From Phytopythium helicoides (Eukaryota > Oomycota > Peronosporomycetes > Pythiales > Pythiaceae), in NCBI GenBank assembly GCA_024867545.1, contig JANFNE010000083.1, forward strand, positions 1 to 64,000: a stretch of 64,000 nt of DNA, in the 5' to 3' direction. Positions 54,574 through 64,000 of this stretch are shown piece by piece. Under the pieces are notes generated by a model, which saw only the letters and a list, made by a program, of their open reading frames with translations, searched no databases and was not told the origin of the DNA. The stretch's first letter is position 1. Every line of letters begins with the position of its first letter. The position numbers and the translations under genes were made by a program.

Positions 54574-55158
54574 ATGAAGCTTTTCGCGGTCGTCGTCGTC
54601 GCCGCTGTTGCCGCCAACTCTGCACACGCTGACCAATGCGAAATCTCGGACCTCTCAAATCTCCTCAGAAACCAGTACATCGCGACGTGCAGCTCGGAGT
54701 CGGACTACTCGTTCACGTCGGGTGTCAGGCCCACAGAGACATCGGCACTTGCTATGTGTGAGTCGTCGGCTTGCCTAAACCTGCTAGCAGACGCCAAGGC
54801 GATGAATATAGCAGAGTGCACTCTTCCAATCGGCAACATGATCTGGCTACAAGCTGATTTGGTGGACTACGTGACGGCCCTCTGCCTCAGCGGCAGTGGC
54901 TCGGGCTCGTCGGCCTCGGGTTCTGGTTCATCAATCTCGAATTCGGGCTCTTCGACCTCAACCTCGGGCTCGTCAACTTCGACCTCTGGATCGTCAACCT
55001 CGACGTCTGGATCCTCAGCAGCGAGCTGGGGATCGTCAACCTCAAGCTCAGATTCAACACCAACAGTAACCCCGTCGTCGTCTAGGTCGGACGCGGGATC
55101 GTCAACCACCACCTCGGCCCCGACCGCGGCTACGACCACCGCCCCGGCGGCGTGCTAA
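54574..55158 (+). CDS. Elicitin-like secreted protein 2, long Ser-rich tail
   Basis: 194 aa. Signal peptide MKLFAVVVVAAVAANSAHA is followed by a six-Cys elicitin domain clearly diverged from elicitins 1 and 4 (SNLLRNQYIATC, NIAECTLPIGNMIWL). The tail has tandem Ser/Gly/Thr repeats (SGSSTSTSGSSTSTSGSS). The final 23 codons (DAGSSTTTSAPTAATTTAPA) and about 250 bp of 3' flank equal those of elicitin 1, a sign of conversion or unequal exchange. Likely a wall-anchored elicitin-like protein. Intact. Confidence 0.93.
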   Translation: MKLFAVVVVAAVAANSAHADQCEISDLSNLLRNQYIATCSSESDYSFTSGVRPTETSALAMCESSACLNLLADAKAMNIAECTLPIGNMIWLQADLVDYVTALCLSGSGSGSSASGSGSSISNSGSSTSTSGSSTSTSGSSTSTSGSSAASWGSSTSSSDSTPTVTPSSSRSDAGSSTTTSAPTAATTTAPAAC

Positions 55159-57325
55159 GCACCAGGAGATAGGCGCAATCTGCTCGAGTCGAGCGGATGC
55201 GACTCTGGCTGCGAGCGTTGCGTCCTGGTATGAACAAGACAGTCATCTCGGCGGCGTGTCGAGCGCTTTGGATCGTCTCGTCAATGTGTTTCTCAGCCTG
55301 TTTGGGAGGGCGGAACGCGCATTTGGTTTATGGCTCATCGGACTTGCGATAAAGCTAGGTGACCTTGTAATCGCATTCCATCCTTCTTCACCGTTTGTGG
55401 TTGTTTCTTTCTACTCGAGCGTCGTACTCGTATGTCTTACACATCATACCTCGAGTTTCTCATTTCTGTGATTCTGTCGTAGCTGATCGGATGGAACATT
55501 GAGTTGGCATCATTTCGGTCAATCAATTGGTTGTTCAACCTGGCACTTGGAAATCCCAATCTGTGCCCATATGGACTCGTTTGTATAGATGGAAGCATGA
55601 CGATGAATGCCAAGACCAATTTGTTCATACTCGACACAATGACAAGCACCACGAGGAGCGAACCCGGGAAAGAGGGCTGGCGGGAGCCAGCACGTGCGTG
55701 CGTGTGGTATTCCCAGTGGGAGCCCACCAACGACTCAAAGGAAATTTAGGCATAGGATCTGTACGTAGGTAGCATGCTCGGCCCCCGTGAGGCTTCCCGT
55801 CACTGTAGACGGAAAGCCGAGGTCACCACTCAGTTTCAGATTTACTACAATCCTAACACCTCCATATTTGCACCGAGGTTCCCACCCTCTCGCGCTCCAA
55901 CAATGATTAACCCCTTTGGTTCCCAACGTCGTATCTTACGACATTAGCACATTATTGCGAGTGATCGTCTTTGCATGACACGCTTTGTTTCCCATTAGCA
56001 TGGAGTGCCAGGCATCCAGCAAGGAGCAAAGCGTCATGAAAACTGCCTTGGGGAATCAAAGACGCTGGTGGATTCCTCGGACACATAGAAGGTTTATCGA
56101 GAGCTCATTGAATCTGTCATGGATGACAAAGCTCGGATTCGCACGCCTGCATCTTCGCTCTGCCGCTTGCGACCGTACTTCTATGCAATGAAATATCGAG
56201 TCCTGGCCGCTCGCATGTACGATAGAGGCAGTAGGATGGAGTTCATCTGACTTTGAATTCATTCATTTCGCAAGTGAAATGGGAGGGGTGTCGTGAAAGC
56301 TTGAGGACTTCAATTTGCATTCTTGGCAAGGGCGAGCCATTCGAGTCCAAGCGTTCTTCTCTCAGTTGTGAATTTGCAAGATGGAGTCCAAGCGGCCGCA
56401 TTTCCCGGCTCACGACCCGGGGCCCCGCTCCAGACCCTTCCAGGCCAGCCGCAGCATTTCCTTTCAAGTCCGCGGCGTCGGTGATCGGCCACGAAGGTGT
56501 TTGGCGCGCAACGAGCCAGTCGAGGTAGCTATGCAATTGGCTACGCGACGCGCACGCGTGCGGCAGGGGACGAGGAAGCGCTGGGTGAAGGTCGTTCACG
56601 GCGTGCTCCTGACCAGCTGGTATGCCTTTGTCAAGTACGCTGTGGAAGTATTGCCTCGCCTCTTCTGCGAGGTCGCGTGCACCACCATTGCGGGGGCGCT
56701 GCCACCAACAAGATCATCCACGTGCTGCGCGTCCGGATTAAGGGATCTGGACCTCAGCCAAGCTATCAAGCATTCCGTGAGTGGAAAGATCCACTAGCGT
56801 TCGCAAGCGGGTGCTGGTGGAGTTCCATAGCCATCTTACGTCCCCATAACCGTTGCACCGAGATGCTAGAAAGGATTAATTCATCAGCCCATCCCTGCCC
56901 ATCACTTCCCGTCGTTGAGTAAAATCCTTCGGTTGATTCCGAACAAAAAACGTACTTTATTCGCTCATTTGCGTAGGTGAAATCACATAATTGCAGGCAC
57001 TACCTAGCAATGCTGGTTAGCCAGCGACTTGGTGGCGCCCCAGTCTGGTAGGCTTATGGCGGTAGTTGACAGACTGTAAGAGCATGCGATCAGCTATATT
57101 CTCGAGCTAAATCACACTGGATGGCTACAAAACACGGCTTTCTTGCCCAGTCAGCAGTCCCGAGTCCCGCTATGTTTATGTGTTGTGGACATTGTGTACG
57201 TACCGTGCATTCTGGGCTGAAGGAACTCAAGACTTCTTCTTTAATCTCATTTCTAGTTCCTACAACTTCAACTTGTCTCTAAAGCTCCTCACCCAAGGCT
57301 TTGAATGGAATGGAGACGAACTCGA
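55159..57325. other. Intergenic between elicitins 2 and 3
   Basis: 55159-55413 is the 3' flank shared with elicitin 1. 55414-57325 has several ORFs of 60-140 codons on both strands (for example 56381-56797) with no recognisable domain, signal peptide or promoter. I see no RNA gene. Confidence 0.55.
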
Positions 57326-57340
57326 TCATTCTCAAAATTT
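57326..57340 (+). promoter_or_regulatory. Inr/FPR element of elicitin 3
   Basis: TCATTCTCAAAATTT, 47 bp before the ATG, one base longer than in the other elicitins. Confidence 0.7.
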
Positions 57341-57387
57341 CCTCAACCGCGGCACATCCAATCCCCCCTCCCAACCTCTTTTCAACC

Positions 57388-57705
57388 ATGAAGCTCTCCG
57401 TTACCGCCGTCATCGCTGCCGTGGCAATAACCCCCGCCGACGCCGCCATGTGTGCATCCGAGCTCGCGGTGCTCCTGACATCTCCGTATATTAACACTTG
57501 CAGCTCGGACTCGGGCTACTCGTTCATATCGGGAGTCAAGCCCACGGAGGTGGAGGCTATCCTCATGTGCGCGTCTGGAGATTGCATCAGCCTGATCGAA
57601 TTCGTCAAGGCTTGGGACCCGGAGGATTGCACTTTTCCCCTTGGTGACAATATCTTGCTGCGGGCGGATCTTTTCGACTATGTACCGACGTTCTGCGAAA
57701 ACTAG
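57388..57705 (+). CDS. Elicitin-like secreted protein 3, no tail
   Basis: 105 aa. Signal peptide MKLSVTAVIAAVAITPADA is followed by a complete six-Cys elicitin domain (YSFISGVKPTEVEAILMC, YVPTFCEN). It stops at TAG right after the last cysteine region. In frame beyond the stop, a Ser/Thr-rich stretch (SSISSDPASAST) can still be read for about 30 codons, so the tail seems to have been lost by a point mutation. The product would be a soluble, tail-less elicitin. Confidence 0.9.
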   Translation: MKLSVTAVIAAVAITPADAAMCASELAVLLTSPYINTCSSDSGYSFISGVKPTEVEAILMCASGDCISLIEFVKAWDPEDCTFPLGDNILLRADLFDYVPTFCEN

Positions 57706-59199
57706 AAATCATCGATTTCGTCAGACCCGGCTTCAGCCTCGACCTTGACTCTGATCACGCCACATGCGCGCTCAGCACGCGTACTGAGTGTTTCAGATTG
57801 GATCGTCAATGCTTTTCTCTCGTGCTCGCCGTGGTGGAGCATACTTGTGGTTTTTGGATCATCGGGCTTGGCGCATTTTGCGACGTCAGGACGCGTGATT
57901 TAGCTAGGAAACATTCTAATCGCATTCCACTCCTCCTTATTCATGCTAGTGTCGAAGTTGATCAGTTGGGGTATCGTGTTAGCGCCATTTTCTGTCAATC
58001 ACCGATTGATCGTCCTCGCTTGGAAATCTTTATCTGCACGTTCAAAGTCTATATCAATACACCCTCATATCGACACTTCGCCGCTCGCTTCACTGACGCT
58101 ATTTAGTACTCACTGTTCACAGTTGGTTTGAAGAAGAATCAACGTCAGGTTCTTGGTGGACTGCTCTTCGACGGTCGAGAGGACGGGAACCACCGAATAC
58201 TACAGGAAGAGCATCGGCGGGAAGAATGTTACCCGCTCCGCATCGATCAGTTTCAAGTTTGTGCTTGATAACAAGAATACTCAGCACTGCAGTGAGCCTC
58301 TTTCGATTTGCTCCGGTGCTTATAATCAGTAAACTGCATATGACTCTGTGATTATACTAGTATTATGGACACGGCTAGCATGATTAATGACCTGCTAGAC
58401 CAAATAAATGGACCTTTAAGAATACATTTATTGCTCCACGAAACCCTGACGGATGACCGATCAAAACGCACGCACTATTCCTGACACAAAATGACGTTAC
58501 TGCCCTGACGTCTTCACAGCAGTTTTGGAAACGTAGCGCCAATACACAACGGCAATCTCCACCACCACTGCTTGCTAGCAGGGAAATTACGACCAACCTT
58601 ACAGCGCAGATGCCTTTTTTGGTGTTTGGATACACCGTCTAAAGTCAATTGCACATGATGAGAATCCTCGATCACCATAACACATCTGCGTGATCAGGTG
58701 CATCGCAGTGGATGTCAAGGCAGTTGAAGGCAACAGGCCGCTTCAGCTTTTTGCCATCGACGCGGATTCCTTGGTCCCACACTTGTCGCATCGTTGATTC
58801 GATCTCATAGAGTAAGAGGGAAAGTCTCCGTACTCGCGTGGGAGTTCGATGCAACAGCAATCTAGATTCACAAGGTACTGCTAGAGGGATCCTACTCAAG
58901 ACGAGTCGTGCTTCGCATCTGTGAGCAAGCAACCAACTGGAGCAGAACCAACGAGACAAAACACAAGCCAAAGTGGATTGACTAAGTAAATAAGGACGCG
59001 CACCGCTCGCCCGGAACTAGCACATCAACGGTGGCGTATCAAAGTGTATTGCAACTTGATTACGAGCGTGCTGACCTGCGCTGCTGCATTGGTGGCAAAA
59101 ATGACCGCAACCGCGACAGCCGCAGCTGCAGCACGCTCGCCACACCCACACAGCGCCTGCTCACAGACGCGGCACATAGACAACAGGGCTCGATCCGAA
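57706..59199. other. Intergenic between elicitin 3 and mucin-like copy 2
   Basis: It contains the former elicitin tail (57706-57800). A minus-strand piece at 58672-58830 is protein-like (MRQVWDQGIRVDGKKLKRPV, FNCLDIHCDAPDHADV), ends at a stop and has no clear 5' end. 59023-59199 is the conserved 3' flank of the mucin-like gene. Confidence 0.5.
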
Positions 59200-60075
59200 T
59201 CACGGAAGTGCCGTCACGGGGCACGGCGTGGGAGTCTCCGGGAGAGAGGTCACGGGGCACGGCGTCGGGGTCTCAGGAAGAGATGTCACCGGGCACGGCG
59301 TGGGGGTTGGCGACGCAGGAGCCTGCGTGGTCGTTGACGTGGGCGTAGGTGTTGGCGTCTCCGGCTTGGAGGTCACGGGGCACGGCGTCGGCGTCGTAGG
59401 GGTGTCCGGCTTGGCCGTCACTGGGCATGGAGTAGATGTTGCAGGAGTGTCGGGCTTCGCGGTCACCGGGCACGGGGTATCCGGCTTCGCAGTCACCGGA
59501 CAAGGAGTGTCGGGCTTGGCAGTAACGGGGCACGGCGTATCCGGCTTAGCCGTCACCGGGCATGGAGTGTCAGGCTTAGCCGTCACCGGGCATGGAGTGT
59601 CAGGCTTAGCCGTCACCGGGCATGGAGTGTCAGGCTTAGCCGTCACCGGGCACGGGGTGTCAGGCTTCGCAGTCACTGGGCATGGCGTGTCAGGCTTCGC
59701 AGTCACAGGGCATGGAGTCTCAGGCTTCGCAGTCACCGGACACGGAGTGTTCGTAGTCGGATTCAGACAACCAACAGAAGGGAAAGCACAGCCCCAAGTG
59801 TCACCGTTCACGATCACACACTCGGCATCCTCCTTCGCCTTGCACTGAGTTCCATCCCAACTCGGAAGGTAGTCGTGACAGTCAGCGATAGCCACATCGC
59901 CCTTCAGAGGACAAGCCGTGCCAGCAGGAGACGCACCAGCTCCCGAGCACATGGCTCCACGAGAAGCCGGCGAGTTGTAGGTGGCGTCACGACAGACCGA
60001 GACGGGGAGGTCCTCGAGTGCCACGGCAGCCGAGATGGCCACGGCGGCCAGAATGACCGATCGTAGGGTCTTCAT
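59200..60075 (-). CDS. Secreted Cys-rich protein with Pro/Thr mucin-like repeats, copy 2
   Basis: 291 aa from ATG 60075. The signal peptide and the eight-Cys domain are almost identical to copy 1. The repeat tract is longer, with about 15 CPVT repeats, nine of them uniform [10 protein letters not shown]. An insert rich in Thr/Pro ([18 protein letters not shown]) lies near residue 255. The difference from copy 1 is almost wholly repeat number and the insert. Divergently paired with elicitin 4. Confidence 0.88.
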   Translation of the reverse strand: MKTLRSVILAAVAISAAVALEDLPVSVCRDATYNSPASRGAMCSGAGASPAGTACPLKGDVAIADCHDYLPSWDGTQCKAKEDAECVIVNGDTWGCAFPSVGCLNPTTNTPCPVTAKPETPCPVTAKPDTPCPVTAKPDTPCPVTAKPDTPCPVTAKPDTPCPVTAKPDTPCPVTAKPDTPCPVTAKPDTPCPVTAKPDTPCPVTAKPDTPATSTPCPVTAKPDTPTTPTPCPVTSKPETPTPTPTSTTTQAPASPTPTPCPVTSLPETPTPCPVTSLPETPTPCPVTALP

Positions 60076-61179
60076 GTCGAAGGTATGGAGAGAGGATACT
60101 TTCCTTGCCGAGAGGAGAGCTGGAAAGTTGGGGGAAGCGGAGACTTGCTGGTCGATTACGACGGCAAATTCGGAAGTGACAAGGGAGTAGCCATGGCGGT
60201 CATCGCCAAAAAAGAAATGGACGCACCGCAGAGCTCAGTTGTGGGAGCAAAGTCTACAGTACGAAAGCACTGACCGCACTGTACTCTTCGACTGGGATGT
60301 GTGTAAGTCGCGCTGGCGGTATCAGCACATCCGAATTCCGGAGCTTCAACGCCAGACTGGGTGCGTAGACGAGAAGTGCCACTATAAAACAAGTCAGACG
60401 GAAGTTCGGGCTGTTCGAACTCCGAACAGCAAAATTGAGTGTACGTTCAAAAACATTTGAGGTGGAAGGTGTCGGATCCGAGCTTTTATACTTGATGTTT
60501 ATATACTCCGTAGACTGTCACCAGCATAAATGTGAACGGAGACGATGGACCGGCTCATTTGATACTTGAGAAATGTATGAACGGCAGTGCTGAAGATGAT
60601 GGACGTGGTTCCCGCACACTTTACTGCAACGGCAGCCATTTGCCCTCGTTAGAGAGGCAAAACCGGGCAATTCTAACGCAAAGACCTGTGGAGAATCTCC
60701 ATGAGCACTCCGCATCTACGCGAGATTCGCGTCAGGAGCTCGCAAGTACTCGCCATGGCAAACACTTTCGAGCCGCATCCAGTTGAGGGTTCAACCGCAC
60801 CGGCTCTGCGTACGGTACTGGGTGCAATACCTGCTGACCGTCCACCGTCCAGAATGGGTCATCGAAATCTATTCTGGACGACAGCTGGTGCTGGTTGTAC
60901 CGTACATTTTCTGTGTTGCAGACGCGTACGTACTGTAGACTGGAGCGGGAAGCCGCGGTCTCTTTTTCAATCCAAGTCTCTCCAGCTTCAACCATTACGC
61001 CAGCACAAAGTGCACAGCTCCCTAGAGAGGGCTCCTCCTCGGCCACCTCAGTCGACTGGAACTCCTCCCCCAACGCCGAGCACGTCGAGTCCGGCATTGC
61101 AAGCTCGCCACCAACTCGATCATTCTCAAATTTGCCTCTTCAGCGACAAATCCAGCCCTCCACCCCCACTCTTCCAACC
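60076..61179. promoter_or_regulatory. Shared divergent promoter region, mucin-like copy 2 and elicitin 4
   Basis: 1.1 kb corresponding to 50992-52067. The mucin-like side (60076-60215) and the elicitin side (from about 61045) are conserved, while the middle has diverged. No gene supported. Confidence 0.55.
61120..61133 (+). promoter_or_regulatory. Inr/FPR element of elicitin 4
   Basis: TCATTCTCAAATTT, 46 bp before the ATG, identical to the element of elicitin 1. Confidence 0.75.
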
Positions 61180-61821
61180 ATGAAGTTCTTCCTCGCCGCC
61201 GTTGTCGCCGCCCTGGCCGCCAACTCCGCCAACGCCGCCACGTGCGCCACCTCGGTGCTCTCGGCCCTCCTCAGCGACCAGTACATTGACCAGTGCGGCT
61301 CGGACTCGGGCTACGCGTTCACGTCGGGTGTCAAGCCCACGGACGCGGAGGCCAAGGCTATGTGCGCGTCGTCGGCTTGCCACAGCCTGCTGGCGGATGC
61401 TCAGGCGATGAACCTGCAGGAGTGCACGATCCCGCTCGGCAACAAGATCTCGCTGCTGGCGGACCTGATCAACTACGTGCCGACGTTCTGCACGACCACG
61501 GCTCCGTCGCCGTCGACCTCGACCGCCCCCACGCCTTCGTCGTCGACCTCGACCGCCCCCTACGCCTTCGACGTCCACCACGTCGGCCCCGACCAAGCCG
61601 GCGGCGTGCTAAGCACCAGGCGAAAATGCGCGATCTTCTTGCGTCGAAAGTTCGCGATTTCGACTTCGATTGCGAGAGGGGCGTCCTGGTATGAAGAAGA
61701 CAGGCAGCTCGGCAGGGTGTCGAGCGCTTTGGATCGTCTCGTCAATGTTTTCTCACATGTCTGCGGTGGAACGCGTTTCTGGTTGCTAGTTTGCCAAACT
61801 CGTTGCGTTTTCCAGTTTTAG
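61180..61821 (+). CDS. Elicitin-like secreted protein 4, frameshifted tail
   Basis: ATG 61180 opens MKFFLAAVVAALAANSANA and a six-Cys elicitin domain very close to elicitin 1 (ACHSLLADAQAMNLQEC). The tail starts Ser/Thr/Pro-rich. Compared with the preceding repeat in the same gene, an extra T at 61561 shifts the frame. The normal stop (the GCGTGCTAA seen in elicitins 1 and 2, here at about 61607-61615) is bypassed and translation runs to 61821 through former 3' flank, giving 213 aa with about 85 novel residues (for example KCAIFLRRKFAISTSIARG). The core domain is unaffected. A sequencing error at the homopolymer is possible. Confidence 0.85.
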   Translation: MKFFLAAVVAALAANSANAATCATSVLSALLSDQYIDQCGSDSGYAFTSGVKPTDAEAKAMCASSACHSLLADAQAMNLQECTIPLGNKISLLADLINYVPTFCTTTAPSPSTSTAPTPSSSTSTAPYAFDVHHVGPDQAGGVLSTRRKCAIFLRRKFAISTSIARGASWYEEDRQLGRVSSALDRLVNVFSHVCGGTRFWLLVCQTRCVFQF

Positions 61822-63704
61822 GAAGCACGAGTAGGGAAAGTAAACTTGTAATCGCATTCCATCTCTCTTTACCAATCACGCTTTGTTCTGATCTCACTTG
61901 TCAGAGCGTGGAGAAGTATGCGGTGAGTAGCGCAAATACCATTTGCTTGAGTTTAGCAGGGACGCAGATCTAACCTTGGACGACGCGAAGGAGAGAGTTT
62001 ATCCATCCGCGCGATGAGCTTCGGCGGTGCTGACTGTTGCAAGCTCGCGTCTCAACACTCGGAATCTACTCGATGAAGGTCGGGTGATCCATAGGACGCA
62101 AATTGTGCTCGCCTTCGTCTCGGTAAACAACAGCGTATCCCTAAGTTGATGGCAAGAGCACATCACTGGACCTCGGACAAAAACTTGTGATTCTGTCAAT
62201 GACATTGATACTCTTCTGAACAGGCTCAATAGGCTGCTTTGATCGAGTCTTTCACCTACTCGGGAGTTGAGACTGTACAGCAGCAGACTGCATCAAGAGT
62301 CAATGGGCAAGATGACAAAGCCCGCCATGCTCCATAAGCACGATACCCATGAACAGGACGCGCCCAACGCTTTTGTACACTGTACACAGCAACGATCCGT
62401 TTAGGATTGACTCTATCCATGTTGATGTGCAGTGCTTGTACTGTGTTCCCAGATGGACGGTTCAGTGATGTGATCTTTGACCTCTAAGAACAAATAAATG
62501 GACTGTTAACACCTGTGAGATATAATAAGTCGCATCTCGCCGTTGAGGGCAACTATTACGTGAGCGCTTCAGCTTTCGCGACAGTAGGAGCATATTCGAG
62601 CGGTTATGTGAGCTGGACTGAGCGCACAGGCGAGCATCCAGCTCGGTCGCCACGAGTGCAAAACCCAAAAGTGTGGGTTTCCATAACATAATTGATTGCC
62701 ACGCTATATATAACTCAAAAAGCATACATCTGGCGAATGCCATCACTTGAAGTGGCCCAGCTCCTGCATCCGAAACCTCAGTGTGACTGGTTCCATTGAG
62801 GCGTAACATAGACCTCGGGCTGGAGATCTTGGTGTGACAGAGGCAGTGTAGCTTCTCAGTGACTACCTTTCCTACGGCCTTACCTCATGCGACTGCTTCA
62901 ATGCATCTACTTCATCTTTTGTAGTTTGCTCTAGCGCTATGCAGTGTTCGAAAGACATCCGTCAGCATCCAATATATTTTGCTTGCAACTGCTCGAGTGC
63001 AGACGCTCGATGAATGTATCTTGCATCGAGATCTCGCCCTATCCATTACGGCAGCTATTTCGCTGTGTCGCATGGCACTGCATATGAACGAATGGCGTTT
63101 GAACCAAGCAGATGAATGTATCAAAAATGCTCGGATCACTCGTGTGCCTGAGCAGTTTCCTTGCAGTCGACAACCACACTTGTCACAACTTTGTTGACCC
63201 AACTGGGTACTGTAAAGAAAAGGTGGATCCCTCGTTCTTGCCACATCCATGCGTCTCGCTGCTCCATGCACGCCAAATCGCAAGTTTTCACGCAACACTG
63301 TTGAGACTGTTCCAAACGTCAAACACTATTGACCTAACAAACCCAGAGTCGCTGAATCGGAGAAACCAGGACAGTGCGGCGTATAGGACTTTTCTGCTCG
63401 CTCACAAGTTTGTTGGGTATTCATCCAATGCTTCTACTGGGTGCAAGCAACCGAATGAAACCGAACCAACGAGAGGAGGAACACAAATGTTGACAATGTA
63501 GTAAATAGGGACGCGCCGCGCACCGCCCGCCCGAAAACTAGCACATCAACGGTGGCGTATCAAAGTGTATTGCAACTTGATTACGAGCGTGCTGAGCTGC
63601 AATGCCGCAGCGAGCCGCGGCAAGCGACAGCTGCAGCACGCTCGCCACACCCACGCAGCGCCAGCTCACGGACGCGGCACATACACAACAAGACTCGTGA
63701 CGAA
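61822..63704. other. Intergenic to the right-edge mucin-like gene
   Basis: No gene is supported; several ORFs of 60-136 codons lack domains. 62487-62510 has the ACAAATAAATGGAC word also near 53205 and 58400. 63541-63704 is the third copy of the mucin-like 3' flank. Confidence 0.5.
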
Positions 63705-64000
63705 TCAAGGACGCGCGGTAATAGGGCACGGAGTGGGAGTGTCCGGCAGCGACGTCACGGGGCACGGCGTCGGGGTATCGGGGAGGGACGTCACCGGGCA
63801 CGGCGTCGGCGTGTCTGGGAGCGACGTAACGGGGCACGGAGTCGGGGTTGACGTCACTGGAGCATCCGTGTCTGGCTTGGAAGTGACTGGGCACGGGGTG
63901 GTCGTCACAGGAGCTTCCGTGTCCGGCTTGGAGGTGACTGGACACGGTGTAGTCGTCACAGGAGCATCCGTGTCCGGCTTGGAGGTCACCGGGCACGGAG
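63705..64000 (-). CDS. Secreted mucin-like repeat protein, copy 3, partial at window edge
   Basis: Only the C-terminal repeats are in the window, ending at the stop at 63705. The repeats ([27 protein letters not shown]) match the distal half of copy 1 rather than copy 2. The start and Cys-rich domain lie beyond base 64000. A partner elicitin would be expected further right if the paired arrangement continues. Confidence 0.82.
   Translation of the reverse strand, partial: PCPVTSKPDTDAPVTTTPCPVTSKPDTEAPVTTTPCPVTSKPDTDAPVTSTPTPCPVTSLPDTPTPCPVTSLPDTPTPCPVTSLPDTPTPCPITARP

Noticed and set aside
56381..56797. 138-codon plus-strand ORF between elicitins 2 and 3
   Set aside because: No domain, no signal peptide, and overlapping ORFs on both strands of similar length; probably chance.

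Overview
This window is the end of a chromosome from a Phytophthora-like oomycete. It opens with about 30 copies of CCCTAAA running inward from base 1. The far end carries several elicitin-type secreted proteins and an NLP (necrosis-inducing) gene, families typical of plant-associated oomycetes. Genes are intron-poor, introns are 60-80 nt, and several start sites carry the oomycete Inr/FPR motif (GCTCATTYYNCAWTTT-like). The genus is inferred; the species cannot be read from the sequence.

Layout. 1-252: telomere. 253-15871: subtelomeric repeat units of about 1.7 kb in head-to-tail order, with interstitial telomere tracts between blocks. Three unit ends carry a long perfect or near-perfect hairpin. 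A complete, apparently very young Ty3/gypsy chromovirus (410-7905, minus strand, identical 592-bp LTRs, 5-bp target duplication) sits in the first unit. It has a textbook -1 frameshift signal between gag and pol, and a 344-codon coiled-coil ORF antisense to the 3' end of pol. 15873-23600: a graveyard of a Ty1/copia fragment (itself interrupted by a 254-bp insertion), a decayed Ty3/gypsy element and a truncated unknown gene.

23815-42912: a direct tandem duplication of about 8.6 and 10.5 kb. Each copy holds a plus-strand gene for ankyrin repeats followed by a pseudokinase and an active-looking TKL kinase, then a possible CRN-type remnant, a broken minus-strand LRR-RING gene and a broken minus-strand Gly/Ser/Val repeat gene. 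Copy 2 of the kinase gene is intact (1973 aa, about 29 ankyrin repeats). Copy 1 has about 9 repeats and a 1-nt frameshift.

42961-44667: a three-exon bZIP gene of the M96-like oomycete class. 45100-47970: remnants of an unrecognised gene, a SWEET sugar transporter and an alpha/beta hydrolase, the last two abutting head to head at a rearrangement point. 48491-49217: an NLP gene with a frame break just after its signal peptide.

50000-64000: a secreted-protein array. Divergent pairs of a cysteine-rich, Pro/Thr-repeat secreted protein (minus) and an elicitin (plus) occur at 50.2-52.5 kb and 59.2-61.8 kb. A third mucin-like copy runs off the right edge, and two further elicitins lie between. The elicitin paralogues differ mainly in their Ser/Thr tails, which have been lost, frameshifted or homogenised by conversion. 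The region as a whole is a fast-evolving chromosome end combining mobile elements, repeat-driven gene expansion and host-interaction genes.
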